From the NCBI RefSeq assembly GCF_001649575.2, contig NC_051444.1, positions 21,223,243 to 21,287,242 of the forward strand: a stretch of 64,000 bases of DNA, given 5' to 3'. A program made the position numbers and the translations under genes. Positions 38,153 to 50,470 of the stretch are shown piece by piece (position 1 is the stretch's first letter; every line of letters starts with the position of its first letter). Source of the stretch: Kryptolebias marmoratus. Lineage: Eukaryota; Chordata; Actinopteri; Cyprinodontiformes; Rivulidae. Under the pieces are notes generated by a model. That model saw only the letters and a list, made by a program, of their open reading frames with translations, ran no database searches and had not been told where the DNA came from.

Positions 38153-38243
38153 TGGCAAAATCAAAGAAAAAAGGCTTGCACACTGCAGGACTTTACTTTT
38201 GGATCATTTATTAGCATTCAAGGCTTTTTTTCTGATTTTGCCA
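38153..38243. repeat. Inverted repeat able to form a 91-nt hairpin
   Basis: The left arm at 38153-38178 (TGGCAAAATCA then AAGAAAAAAGGCTTG) and the right arm at 38219-38243 (CAAGGC then TTTTTTTCTGATTTTGCCA) are complementary over about 25 bp with one small bulge or mismatch region. The loop is 40 nt. It could be a small MITE, a transposon relic or a structured RNA. The A/T-rich stem argues against a typical microRNA precursor. Confidence 0.6.
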
Positions 38244-38860
38244 TAAGATTTCTTGCATTGTGGATGGGCACTCAGTGTAATTTTTAACATGGATGTGTTG
38301 TTTGTTTTAATGCCTAACATTTATTTTGCAATATTACATAATATGTAATAAAGGGATAAGTATAACTCCAAGCCTATGAAATCTTAAGATATTGATTCCA
38401 CTGAGCAGCAAATATTTTGTATTTTTAGATTTGCAAATATAAAACAGTGTGCAATTCTGTATTAAGTATCTAAAAAGATACTTATTTTGTAAAGGAAATT
38501 ATACTCAGCAAAATATTTTCCTTATGTCAACTTTTAGTTAAAACTACAACATACAGAACAATATGCTCTGTCAGTACTGAAAGTTGTTATTTTTGTGTAA
38601 AACAATGTTAAAATTTAGGTTTTAATAGCAAGTAAAAGACTGGTATCTAAAAAAACGATGGAATGCACCTATAAAAGAATACATAGAAAAGCCATTTTTG
38701 CACATTTTTATCAACATTTCTTTTTTTTTTTTGTTTATTGTGTGTTATAATTATTTCCATGCCAAACAACAATAATAGATTTGGCACAATGAGTGATAGT
38801 GTTAACACTTATTTAATCTGTCTTTTGTCAAAAAACAGCCCGACATGCAAACTTGCTTTT
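38244..38860. other. AT-rich noncoding sequence
   Basis: AT-rich with short A and T runs. No features are recognised. Confidence 0.45.
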
Positions 38861-39080
38861 CATTCGCAGTAAGTTATTTAAACATTCAGCCTCCTCCTAC
38901 ACATTAAGGCATTAAGGGGAAAAAATGCGTCTCCTGCATAGATCTGCAGATACATATTTCATGCTGAAGATATTCAGGTCATTAAGCAACACTTTGACAC
39001 CTCCGTTATTTACTACCCCAAGTGGTTTCCTACCTCGTTTAATCAGACTTTACTAAAACCCGCTGACTCAGAGAGAAACC
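38861..39080. promoter_or_regulatory. Candidate conserved noncoding element
   Basis: Balanced block including CTGCATAGATCTGCAGATAC, CATGCTGAAGATATTCAGGT and CCTCGTTTAATCAGACTTT. No simple repeat or coding frame is present. The CNE call is inferred. Confidence 0.3.
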
Positions 39081-41499
39081 TTTCTTTCTGCTCTGTTTAT
39101 GTTTATCTTCTCAGCTCCATTCTGCTCGCTGCCTTTCTCTTTCTCTCCTTGCTTACTTACTCGTATTTTTTCAAAGCATCCACTTCGCATGCATCTGGTG
39201 TTTAGTGGGGCTGAGACTCATAGGTCACAGAAGAGAAAATTAGGTGAAGAAAAAGTATCAAAGACAGAGTTGCAGATATGTGTTGTAACCAGATTCTGAG
39301 CGTTATCATCGTGCTCAGGTGTTTGTGCTATTTTTTTTTTTATTTTTTTTTTTTTTCAAAGCAGCCTCAAATCTCCTCATCCACGGGAGTATGATATATA
39401 AAACAGCCAAAGTGCAGTGCACCGTTTTTTGCCTCAGAAGAGGTTTACCTTCGATTTTCTCTGCTGGGAAGGGTTCACTTGAGACAGGAGGGGGAGGTGG
39501 ACTGAAGGGAACAAGAAGCTGCTCAATACAAGTTATCTTTAATGGAAGGATCCTGGACAGGGGGATTCAAGGGAAGAAAAACAGGAGGGAAGGGGAGGGA
39601 CAGAACAGGAGAAAACAAAGATGTGAAGTGTTGACAGCTGTGTTTAGTGCAGTCAGATTCTGGGGTCAGTAACACACACAAACAAATGCTCACTGGGACA
39701 CACACACACACACATCAGCTGTCCTTCGCAAAATGAAACTTGAATGTAATGTTCTTTCACACGGTTTCAACCAGATAAAAAAGAGTAAACATGTTTACAA
39801 AAGGTTTACGGCTGCCCCATCCTCACAATTCCATTCATCACCCACTATACACCCTTCTGTCCTCACGCACGCACACACACACAAAATGCATACACACACT
39901 AGAAAAAGTCATGAGCAAATGGATGACCATGTTTTGTGGGACCACCTGTTCATCCTGGATACAAGTCTGAGAACCCAGAAAGGGTTAACTTTCTTTGTGG
40001 GAAGGAGCCAGAAATGTGTGCGTGTGTGTGTGCGCTCGCATAAAGTCCAGGTATTACTCATACTGTATGTGACTAAATTCTGTGTGAATGTGCATGGATG
40101 TGTGTGTGTAAACTGGCACCACCCCATCTGAAATGTGCCCCATGAGCGATAGACTGGCTCAAGGTCCGGCTGGGACAGCACAGACCTTACAGCTGGACCC
40201 ACACACATGCACGCACACATGCACACGCACAAACACGGAGATAATTTAATGCTCAATCTACAGGGAGCATCTTTGCTCTTCTGCCCATTCCAAAGCGTGC
40301 TTTTATGTGAAGAAAAAAAGAAGGATCAAAATAAAAGATTAATGCAATTTAATTGATGCGTCCTGGTTGACTCACTTTAACTTTGCCCTGAAACTGAATA
40401 TTTTATTTTAGGTTTCACAAATAATTTTCTTAAGGCCAAGGAAGAACTGAAACATCATTGATCTGGTTCAGGTTTAACAAGATATACTCTTTGGAAACAG
40501 TTCTTTTGTCACATTAAAATGTGACAAAAATAGCTGTTACTTTTTATTATTTCATCTTTCATGGTTATTAGACACTTGTTAAATTTTTCAAATTATCCAG
40601 AATTTCAATGTTGGTGCATGTGCAAAACTTTTATACAACAATAAGTCTTTTTTGTCTCAAAGCGGTTCTCACCCTCTGCAAGGAACCACCAAAACTGCAT
40701 ATGAACGTTTTGCTCTGCGTGCAAGAAGCACATAGCCATTTCTGACCTGCAGAAACACTTATTTGCATCCGCACTAACCACCTTGAATTGTGAATCTCAT
40801 CATTCTCATAAGTGTCTGAAAACAGGAAAATGCCATCACTAACCCACCACCACCTCACCCCCCACCCCGCCAAATAATCACCTAGAAGGAGGAAACAAGT
40901 AGAAGATGAAGAAAAAAAAAAGATAGAAAAAACAGCAATCTTGCCTTTCAAACGAAAAAGGGAAAATGTTTTAAGGGGCAATGAATTTTGTGGAGCTGAA
41001 TAGGATGTTGGTACATGTTTTACTAAAGGAAATATAATGGCAGACTATTATTAGATCACATTAATCACGAGTGTGCCAAAGGCAGTGACAGCCATGCTGA
41101 AAAGGATTGAAAACGCTGGTAATGGATATAAATTACCCATTGTGTGATAAAAGGATTTTTTTCCTCACTAAGAAGGTAAAAAGGAATAAAACACTAAGAG
41201 AGCCACTAAACGTTGTGTGTACGTATTTGTGTGTGTGTGTGAGTGTCCTCCTGCATGTGTGTGTGTGTGCAACATGTAATAATACAGGGTTATCAGTGCA
41301 GGATTAAAATTTTTAAGGGAATCAGATAGTGACAGTGAGGCCTCACGTTAAAGCCACCAGTGACAGAAAGGAGGGAAGGATTAAAAACAGATTAAATTGG
41401 TTTGTAGTGAAGGAGATGAAAGGAACGAGGACGGGGTGGGGGCGTGGGGGGGTTTGCTTTGACAGAGGTCTGTCAGGCTTTTGGCATGGTGATAATGAG
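39081..41499. other. Noncoding stretch with CA/TG tracts
   Basis: T runs lie at 39331-39355. CA/TG tracts lie at 39672-39712, 39865-39890, 40016-40032, 40196-40230 and 41228-41272. Frames on both strands at 39733-40256 are tract-driven. No exon is seen. Confidence 0.4.
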
Positions 41500-41765
41500 T
41501 CACATCTTCCATGCACTGTTATTTATCGCCGACTTGGCTCGCAAACAAAAGATCAATAATTTTGAGCAAATCTAATGTTGTCCTCGATGCTAATGTGCTC
41601 GTCCATCACATCTGCCATCTTCACCAAGGAGATGGACTGATTCCCTGTTTATTTGGAGATCAAATGCAATTGAATCACATGTCTCTAATAACAGAGANCC
41701 CGAGTATGCCTCGTATCTTGCTAGTTATGCAGTCACGCACAAAAGGTGTCGCATATGTGTAAATG
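41500..41765. promoter_or_regulatory. Candidate conserved noncoding element containing an N
   Basis: Repeat-free block with GTTATTTATCGCCGACTTGG, GATCAATAATTTTGAGCAAA and ATGCAATTGAATCACATGTC. One undetermined base sits at 41698, so the open frame through it is unreliable. The CNE call is inferred. Confidence 0.3.
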
Positions 41766-44189
41766 ATAATATATGGATAGACAGGCCGATGGGTTGCCAC
41801 GGCATTTTTTTGGCATCAATCTTCATTTCTTCCTCAGACCTTGCTTTTGAAAGATGAAGAGTGTCAATGGCCTGTCCCCCCACAACACAGGAGGCACATG
41901 CACATCCGTCAAAGCTGCACGCCCGATGCTCACCAGTTAGCCCTGCAGCACAGAGAGATGAGAAGACAGCAGATCCTTCACTGACAACTAGCCCTGGGTG
42001 AGACACTTCCCAGCCACCTGAACTCAATCAGGCCCCAACGGAGGCAGCATTTGGGTATTTCATTTCATCTCCATCCCCTTACTCACTCAAGATACGTTTG
42101 ATTTATTTCACAAACCTGCATGCAAGAACGCAAATCACTTTCGGAATCTAGAGTCTTTTCTGCTGTTAATGTCAACCATAAGGTCTACTTGTTTTAGTTC
42201 TATTCAGTCTGGTTAGGTATAGATCACAGTAGACACTAAGATCAGGGCTGACCCACTATGTCTTGTATTATTTGAGCTCATTGTTGAAGGTGACTGATAT
42301 TTAACAACTGTTCACAATGTATGCAGATCTTCTGGGACCATCTCAGCTTTCCTTGGCACACTTAAAACACTCCACCCTGGGCCAATATGTAGCAATATGA
42401 TGGTAAAGTCTGTGGCAGGTGGAATACACTAAGCTCATTCTCCTGCTCCCTGGGTGAGGTGTGAGGAGCAAAACAATGACAGACAAAGGTCACCTGGCCC
42501 ACAATGCCCCACCTGCTGAGGTGGTGACCTGCCAAATGCACCCCTGAGGTTTGAAGAAAAAAGAACAGAATAAAACACTCCATGTGCAAAAAAGAACTTA
42601 ACGGAAAAGCTAAAAAGCATGTAAAAAAAGTGATCAAAAAACAAAAAAAAACATGTCAAAGTGCGATCCCGTGGGGCTTAGCTTACTATTAGCCTGAAAC
42701 CAAGTAAGGAGGTTCTCCTTGATTCCTAGTTTCTCATTCACAATAAAATGTTCTAAATATGTAGTCAGATGGAAGCAAAATAAGGTACAATAAAAACACT
42801 TGTTTTTTTTTTTTTGTTTTATTTATTTATTTATTCTTGGGAAAGAAAGCTGTTGAGCTTGTAAAGGAATGTTGATACAGTTCCTAAAAGAGCTAATTAT
42901 TTTTGTACTTTTCTCAGCAGTAAGAAAATAGAGGCATTTATTAATACTGAAATTTTTAATGGACCTATTTTCTTGTTCCTGTGCTTTTAATTCATTGATT
43001 TACTGGATCGCTCCAGTGTTCCCATGTGTTGTCCAAATACACTTGTATTGCCTTCAGACTGTCAGCTTTTCTCTGCCAACACAATTTAGTTTCACTAACA
43101 TCACAGAGAAAATTTAAGAATATTGTCTCCATCAAGGACTTTTTAAGTTTCTTTTTATTTTTTATTTTGTTTAATTATTTCACTCATTTCAGTGTATAAC
43201 CGTCAGTGTTGCTTTGATGTCTGAAAATGTAGCAATAAAGAAATATTTTTGAATTAATTTAACCTGCCAGATTCTTGATTAAAAAACATAATATAGGTCT
43301 TATGTAATATAATTTAGGAACTTTTCGTTTTTCATTTTAAAAAGCTTTTTTTTCTTTAATTGAAACAATGTATTGTCCTTTACATGCCACTGCCTTGTTT
43401 CATGCAGTGAAATTCAAAAAAAGTCATTTTATGGTCAACAAAACATGACCATTTCATGACAATAGCTTTAAAACAATTTAGTTTTCTTTCAAACACGCAG
43501 TTTGATCAACAGTAAAATTGCCTGTTTCCTGGAAAGCGTTGGAGGAGTGTGCTGCATATAGCAGGTCAGGACCTTGGCAGGTGGAATAATAAAGCCTTGA
43601 CATAAGGCTGGGAGCAGGGAGGCACACCATGACCTGAAGCAACCCCAGGCACCTCCCAACTGCACCTCATTCTCTCCCTCACTGTGTCTTTCTTCCCCAC
43701 TGTTGACTTACCCAGACACCTACGAGCATGGCAGACTTCCTCCATGTTCAGAGCTGTGTCAGGGCACAGCCAAAGGTCAATTTTCTTGGAAGCCATACAG
43801 AAACAAAAAAACAGTGAGCTGTTTTAACATGACTGATTTTCTTTTTTTTTTTTTTCGAAATGCTTGCACTTGTCTTGACACAATGTCCAAACAACTTACA
43901 AATGTGTGCAGGGATCCTTGGATAAGTTATGTTTTTGTTTCTTTGGGTTTTTTTTCTTGTTACATTGATTTTGTGTATCTGTAGTAAAAATGCAAATGTA
44001 CAGAAAGATATGCAGCGTTAATAACAGCCACACACACTCATCAGTACAAAACAGAGTGACCCTAGTTTGTGAAAATTTACAAGATGACAGGCCAGTGTCA
44101 CTGATTCACCAAAAGCTGAAAAAAAAACAGACTTGATGTTGAGCACATAGACTCAAATCATAAACGCTTCACTACTTTTGACCTGTTTG

Positions 44190-44192
<3 letters not shown>
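41766..44192. other. Noncoding stretch, no gene recognised
   Basis: The blocks at 41780-42060, 42400-42560 and 43520-43790 are GC-richer. The last has a minus frame (43566-43796) containing a possible GTAAGT donor near 43710, but no acceptor partner and no recognisable protein. A-rich and T-rich runs fill the rest (42640-42655, 42803-42815, 43843-43855). Confidence 0.3.

Positions 44193-44237
<45 letters not shown>
44193..44237. repeat. (AT)n dinucleotide microsatellite
   Basis: About 22 perfect AT units. Confidence 0.95.
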
Positions 44238-44238
<1 letters not shown>

Positions 44239-45125
44239 CACAGAGAGGGAACGCATTAGAGCTGCAAAATTTACTAGTATCTCAGACAAGTGCATATTTT
44301 GCTATAATTAACATCATTGTCATCATAAGCATGATGTAATCTGAGCCAATCATAGGCCATGTGTTATTACAGTGAATATGGCACGGCAGCTCTTTTTCTC
44401 ACCTTTTTATTTTTTATTTCATAAAGAGACGCACTGTTGTGGTTTGATGTTACTGGAAAAGCACCGCTGCATTTTATGGTGTCAACAGACTTCACTGGTG
44501 CATGTAAATATACCAAATTCTGTAAAGCTGTGTAAGTAAGACAGTAGAGCTAGTTGTGGATAGTAGATTTTACTGTTAGGACTGTTTCTCATTATTTCAC
44601 TCAACATGCTCTGATACAGATAAGGTGGATAAAAACCAGGATGAAATAAACAAATGATGATATTCCTGGAGTAATATGCAAGGTAATGAACCTTTGTGTA
44701 CATCCATGTGCATAACTTGTTGGCATTTTTGATTGATTACATTCACGTATCATATTTCTATTTTCCTTCAATACAGCATTGGGGATGTTTTGGCCACCAA
44801 TGTGAAAACTGAGACAGTATAGCGAATGCTTGTGACATCAATCTACAATGGGATTATTTTAGGTCTTTTTCCCCTTTTGTTAAAAAAATACTCAATGCTA
44901 TTAACTGAAACATGCAAATCAATAAAATTCTGGTCCAGTTGTTCACTGACAAGTTTACACATGCCATGTTAAACTATTACTATAACTATAAAAAGAACAT
45001 AGATTGTGTTTTTGGTATTGGGTGAATTTCTAACAAATATTTTCTAAGAAGCATAAACCAGTCAGTTGATCAAACTATTACTATACATTCACTGAGAAAC
45101 TAATGATGGCAGGTTGTATTTAGCC
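44238..45125. other. AT-rich noncoding sequence
   Basis: AT-rich with no recognised element. The part at 44270-44400 has no sustained frame. Confidence 0.4.
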
Positions 45126-45228
45126 TTTGTCCTTGACAGCAGCATCAGCATAGCAGGTGCTGATGGAGGAGGTGAGAATGAACTCAGTGATGAAGGTGTA
45201 GAAGTACACCATTATTGTCTTTGTAAGT
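45126..45228 (-). pseudogene. Non-LTR retrotransposon reverse transcriptase fragment
   Basis: On the minus strand, about 34 codons read through with FILTSSISTCYADAAVKDK at the C-terminal side. This resembles the region after the reverse transcriptase core of fish LINEs (pattern ESxLT followed by a W/YxG and a VKDK motif). It is a short, isolated relic whose flanks are too degraded to place. The family is unknown. Confidence 0.5.
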
Positions 45229-45666
45229 TTGATTACTTTTGATTCTACAGAAAATGTATTTTCAGTCAGGTTCTTGTCATTAGGGGCTTAATGTTTAGTT
45301 TCAACTTGAGGTCCGGTGTGATTACAGTTCTGTGAAAGCAGAACAGCTCAACTGGAGAATTACACAGAAGGAATGGAAATGGATATGAGATTGTGCAGCT
45401 AAGGTTGTCCTGCATAAGACATCTCCATTGTCTTCACTGTGTTTAATTCAAAAGATGATCAGAGTCCTTTCTGCAGTTGAACTTATACTCGTCAGAGGAA
45501 CACCGCAAGTGGGTGATGTTATCTTCGACTTGGGGACCTTGAAACACTGAGAGACTTAAGCTGGATTCATACTCTGCAAGAAGTGACAGAATCTGCTTTC
45601 ACTGATGTAGTTGTGTGATAGAAATCATGTCATTGTGTTTCTGTATGACTACCAAGAGCCTGTTCT
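45229..45666. other. Noncoding sequence, possibly repeat-derived
   Basis: The sequence has a degraded-coding feel (for example CTTATACTCGTCAGAGGAAC), with stops in all frames. I could not match it. Confidence 0.3.
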
Positions 45667-45948
45667 GTGCACAAGGTCTGGGCAGAACCTTTTCTTAAGC
45701 AGATATTTGTCAACTATTGCATGTCTGGTCATAACTTGGTTGTGGGCGTGTTTATGAACTCCAATCGCTACAACTGCTCAAAGAAGATTGGAAAAGCCAG
45801 TCTGGAAAAAAAATTGAATCTGGCGCTGTGGAAGAAGGGATGGGTTTCCCAGGAGTTCTGCACTACAGTTTCTCATGGAGTACGAGCAGTAACTTCAGGC
45901 AATATGATACTGGTAGTCCACAAGTGCTGCATCTTATCAGAACAGTAG
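45667..45948 (+). other. Unrecognised 93-codon open frame, possible relic
   Basis: The frame begins with residues MHKVWAEPFL and has mixed composition with several Cys and Trp, less biased than the tract-driven frames elsewhere. The frame upstream is broken by stops. I do not recognise the product. It could be a transposon or retrocopy remnant continuous with the LINE debris at 45.1 kb, or chance. There are no splice signals or conserved domain. Confidence 0.25.
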
Positions 45949-46609
45949 ATTCATGAACAGGTCCAGTCTGGCTCATTAATCAAAGAAAAAAAGAGTCCAG
46001 ATGTAAATGTTAAAAGCTAGTTTTAGATATGAAAAGACATCAGCATTGAGCTGAGATTGACAAAAAATAAAGAAGCTCTGCCAACATAGTAAACCAAACT
46101 TAAGCTATCTGTACTGCAAGTGCTTATTGCATTCTACTGACCTAACCAGTTACACAAACATCAAGACACCTCGACAATAGCCCTTCAATAGACTATAGAC
46201 AACTGCCACAATGTAAGACCACATTCTATCCATGTAGTGTTTCAAGTTGTAATTTATGTTAAATAATTGCCACTTCTTGTCAGCACAAAACTTGTGCAAC
46301 TGATTGCTATGACATAATAAATAAAATTGTCTAATTTCATGTTTTCATCTGACAATACAATATAAATATTCTAACAAATATTCAAATTAACATTCATTGT
46401 GTTCAATTTTAGTCATCATTTGAACAGAGTGATTATGTTATAACTACAAAATCAGACACGGAAAACACCAAACCATCCTCAGTCAGTGTTACAATCTGGA
46501 ATGGCCCTTTTTGGTATTTTAGACTAAGGTTGTGTGTCTCACTTGTTTCGGTTCTTTGTGTGTTATATAAATAAAAGCTAATCATCTCCACATGACCAGT
46601 GTAATCTCC
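45949..46609. other. AT-rich noncoding sequence
   Basis: No recognised features. Confidence 0.45.
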
Positions 46610-46960
46610 CCAGACTGACACCAGTCAGTGTTGCTATCAGTGCATCTGACTGAGCTGAATGCACACATGAACTAGTCTGGGGGCGAGACTAGAATGACAC
46701 TGCAGCAGCATCCTTGGTTCCTAGCACCCAGCACTCTTTTCATATCCCAAATGTTGCCCGTGGGATTCCATAGCACTTAAGAGTCATGTCAAAGATTTTG
46801 ACAACCCGTGACGTCTCCCTCAGCCTCTGCTGTCATGTTCCCTCTGCTACTCACTTCCACCCCCAGCAGCCCCCCTTTTTTTATTCCCAAACCTCTCTTG
46901 ACTTGAGCAGGCGACTTTCTCCCGGAGCGTTTTAAGTTGTCATTTTTTTAAACACACATA
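46610..46960. promoter_or_regulatory. Candidate conserved noncoding element with a CRE-like site
   Basis: Balanced repeat-free block including CCATAGCACTTAAGAGTCAT and, at 46809-46816, TGACGTCT, which is close to the cAMP-response element TGACGTCA. There is no coding frame. The regulatory reading is inferred. Confidence 0.3.
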
Positions 46961-48280
46961 TCAAAGCTGAGAGTAAAGGGGAGGTGGGGGAAGACAGATG
47001 TTTCTCTTATGCTTTTCTACTTTAGTACAATGAAGCTGTGGAAAGGGAAAGAATTGGAGCGAGAACAGAGTGAAAAGACATTGGCTGAGATCTTTGTAGA
47101 ATCCACATCCTTTCTCCAAACGACTGGCAATACATCATTTGTATTGATGCAATATTAAATTTCAATATTGCATGTCAAAAGGTACAAAATGATAGATCAT
47201 AGCCTAACTAAATGAATTATTAAAGGCCCAAGTTGGCTATGCTATCGGCTTCTGTTAGAATCAGCTGTGTCAGAGGAGTGCAGTTGGTGATACTGGCAGC
47301 ATTTCAAAGCTTTGTCGTTTTTCTTTCTAGTCGCATCCCGGCTTTCTTAATCTAGCTTTCTGTCACTTATTAATGTTCCCAAGGAACTAAACCCCACAGA
47401 TCTTTCCCTCCCAATAAGCAGAGGCTCAGCTCACATCCTTTTATATCTGCAGAAAAAAAAAAGCTTTAAAAAAATAATGAAAAAAGTCATAATTAATATT
47501 CAATATTGAACATAAGATAAGCATAAGAAAGTATTTCAGCTTTGTTAGATATGTTAAGTGGAGAAAAGAAGAAAGCACAGCCATGGCTGAGGCAGCGACT
47601 CATTCTGTGTGGTGTGATTTATGTGTTCTTCATGTGCTCTGTGACCCTGTAAGTTTATCTCTGTATTCTGTCTGATAGAGTGACTCTTTGATTGTCTCAA
47701 TGCCTTTCCACAGTAACGCTGCTTACCTGACTCACTGGTTGATTCTAATTTACGACCCAGGGCAAAGGTTACATCTTTCAAACCTTGTCAAGTCGCTGTC
47801 GCTGGGAAAAGAGACACTAACACAGAAGAAACAAGGAGAGGTCAGAGAGCGGAAAAGATGCTCTCTGGCAGAAACAAACAGTTTTAACAAACGTCCACTT
47901 TGAGTTGACCAGCTTGAAGAAGACATGCAAACAGTAAAATGCTCACATTTGTCATTCAGTCCAGGTGGTTACAAACATTTGAGATGCACACAGTTGGCCG
48001 CAGATGGACACAGAGGATCCTTACAGATTGGTACAAATTCTTTGAGAAAGTGACAAAACTAATTTAATAAATTACATTTTTTTAAATTAATTTCAGTTCT
48101 TGATGTTTTTAGCACAAATTTGAGATTATCCTTAAAACTTCATCAGAACTCAGTTAGTATTCAATCAAATGCCATTTCTAATATGGCAACAACCACACCA
48201 ACTTGAGATTCTGATAAGAGGCATCAAAGTATAAAATGACATTTGTTTTAAATACACCATGCAGGCTGTAAGGATTTTAA
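46961..48280. other. Noncoding stretch, nothing identified
   Basis: The part at 47260-47440 is balanced. The rest is AT-rich. Frames are at most 75 codons and unrecognised. Confidence 0.4.
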
Positions 48281-48590
48281 CTTGGTTAGCAGTGTTGCCT
48301 CACAACAAGAATGTTGCAGGTTTAAATCTCAGCTGGGGCCTTCTTGTTCAGAGTCTTCATGTTCTTCCTGTGCGTGCATGGGTTACCCCCGAGTACTCCC
48401 GTTTTTTTTCCACAATCCAGTACGTGAGTCTCAATTGTCCCTAGGTGTGAGTGTGAATGGTTATTTGTCTCTGTGTGGCCCTGTGATGGACTGGTGACGT
48501 GCCCAGGGTGTACCCTAGGGTGTATTTCCAGCTGGTCATTGGGTGAGAGGCAGTGCAACATTGGCTGCAAGGCAACAGTGCTAACCAACT
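48281..48590 (+). repeat. Common teleost interspersed repeat with inverted ends
   Basis: Ordered landmarks are TTGGTTAGCAGTGTTGCCTC, AATGTTGCAGGTTTAAATCT, CAGCTGGGGCC, GTGTGAGTGTGAATGGTTAT, TGTGGCCCTGTGATGGACTG and CCCAGGGTGTACCCTAGGG. They match the 9935-10212 copy in the opposite orientation. The last 19 bases (48570-48588) are the reverse complement of the first 19 (48282-48300) with one mismatch, so this copy carries an inverted duplicate of its own end. Confidence 0.75.
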
Positions 48591-49239
48591 GCTTCACTCT
48601 GCAGCAGATCTAAAAATGCATCATTCAAAAACAAGTTTAAAATAGTGGCAATAAAAAAGCCAAAACAACCTTTTATACGCTGAAACTGCTACTGTAGGTA
48701 AAATCTAAGAATAGATTTTGTAAAAAGACATAAAGGTAAGGTAAAGTAACATATATTACAGATCTGTGTTCAAATCTTAAAATAGCTAGTTTATTTTAAA
48801 TGAAATATACAAGTTATTCAGATGAATCTTATTGATTTTATACATAAACAGTTCAGAACAGCTTTGCTGTGTGTTGATTTCTGTCAGCCTTTTGCCTACA
48901 CAACTGTTAAATCCCCATTGCTTGTGTGATGTCCTAAATCCCTAACCCCCATGAGGTTTTAATTGCAGGGTCCAGATTGCCAGGGCTGGTCAGGGCCTGG
49001 TGACCCCCGTGAAAAGTCACAGCCTCCATTTAGCTTCCAGATTCTATGCAAACGAACACAGGGCCCCTGTGATATCGTGCGAGCACTGCCTGGCAAAAAT
49101 TCAATTTTCATCCCCCTTTTGTATCCAAGCCTGCTGCCTTGCTCTAACGATGCTCTGCCATGAACTCCCCACACACACACACAAATACACACACACACCT
49201 CTTCTCCTGCCTTCTTCCTTCAACAACAGAACACAGTGG
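48591..49239. other. Noncoding sequence
   Basis: AT-rich to about 48950, then a balanced block at 48960-49150 (GGGGCTCTG-like GC-rich patches, GATATCGTGCGAGCACTGCC) that may be conserved, then a short CA tract at 49169-49197. Confidence 0.35.
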
Positions 49240-49480
49240 AGTCGTTAGGACCCTCTCTTCATTACTTCAAAAAACCAATCATTAGACACCAGAGTATATA
49301 CGTAATTAGAAAATCACTTCCTTTGCAATCCCGGCTAAGTAGTTTACATACTGTAATTACAGGGACAAAATCAATTTTTAATCATTTCACTGATTGGGCT
49401 CATCAGCTCAGTAGGAACATTGTATCCTGCTTGTTGTGCGAAAGCAACATCTGGGCTAAAACAATTACCCTTTTGTGTTC
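49240..49480. promoter_or_regulatory. Candidate conserved noncoding element
   Basis: Repeat-free block with CCAATCATTAGACACCAGAG, ATACGTAATTAGAAAATCAC, ATACTGTAATTACAGGGAC and CAATTTTTAATCATTTCACT. It has the densest run of homeodomain-type cores (ATTA, TAATTA) in the window. No coding frame of note is present. Function is inferred. Confidence 0.4.
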
Positions 49481-50119
49481 TACAGCGTTTCTGAAAATGC
49501 CTTGCTGCCTCTTCCCCATGTCGTGGACTCACTATTCGAACTCTATCCTTTTCAAGAAAAAAAAAAAATCTTTTTTTCTTTGCCCCTGACTTTCTTTCTT
49601 TCTTCTTTTTCTTCCCTGTTTTTTTTCCCTTCCTCCCCTCATCTCATTCTGTCTCTTTCATTCCCTGCCCTTGACTTGGACATGAAGGATCACATTTAAA
49701 GCTTTATAAATCAATACGCTATAATAAGCTGCTCTTGACAGAGCGAGTGAGAAAGGAGGGGTAAAAAAAACAACATATTGCTTTTTTAACGCCTCTTGTG
49801 TTTTTTATTTTCATGGCCCTGTTTTTGTCATTGACATTGTTTTATTATTTGGGTTTTACTGTACGTTGTTGCTTAAAAACAAACAACTAAAAACACCTTC
49901 CACTTGGCTTTGTGTAAATGTTACCAAATTTTTGTTATGTCTGTATTGGTAGGGAGAGTTACAATGTCAGTTAAAAAAGTAACATAAATAAATAATAATA
50001 ATGTCTTTTTTTTGTTTGTTTGTTTTTGTGTTTTTGTTAAAAAGGGACATAACTATTTAAGTCCAACTTTAAACTGTTTCTTTTGTGCTATGTTTCACCC
50101 TTCACCGGCTAATAAAATG
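49481..50119. other. Pyrimidine-rich then AT-rich noncoding sequence
   Basis: A run of A/T and CT-rich sequence at 49557-49660, then AT-rich filler. GGCTTTGTGTAAATGTTACC is unremarkable. Nothing is identified. Confidence 0.4.
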
Positions 50120-50470
50120 CTCTATATTCTTGTCTGAGAGAGGTCCAATCGATCCACATTAGTCTCAACTCGCTCTCTCTCACTTTGAAAACTCAGGAAA
50201 TCAAATTTTAGAGAGGGGAGAAAAAAAAATCGGTTAATGCATTGATCACTGGGGCTGTATGCAAATCACATTTGCCTTTATTTTTTTGCCAATCAATAGC
50301 ATTAATTAACGGCTTTGTTTTAACAGCACCCCACAATCCTGTTAGACATTGCTGTCGACCTCAGAAATCATCTTTCCCTCTCCAAGTCCCTCAGTAGCCA
50401 TGGAAATGAACGGTACATGGCAAGGACCATAAATCAGAAAATTCAATTTGACCATGAGCTCCAGTAGTAA
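50120..50470. promoter_or_regulatory. Candidate conserved noncoding element with a POU octamer
   Basis: Balanced block carrying ATGCAAAT (50259-50266), the canonical octamer bound by POU-domain proteins. It lies close to CCAATCAATAGCATTAATTA and CCATGGAAATGAACGG. There is no simple repeat and no coding frame. Function is inferred from motif content. Confidence 0.35.

Noticed and set aside
45595..45780. Faint local resemblance to ABO-type glycosyltransferases (TDVVV, then FLK and M-GH motifs)
   Set aside because: The motifs are separated by stops, the spacing is wrong and the following residues do not match. Most likely coincidence.
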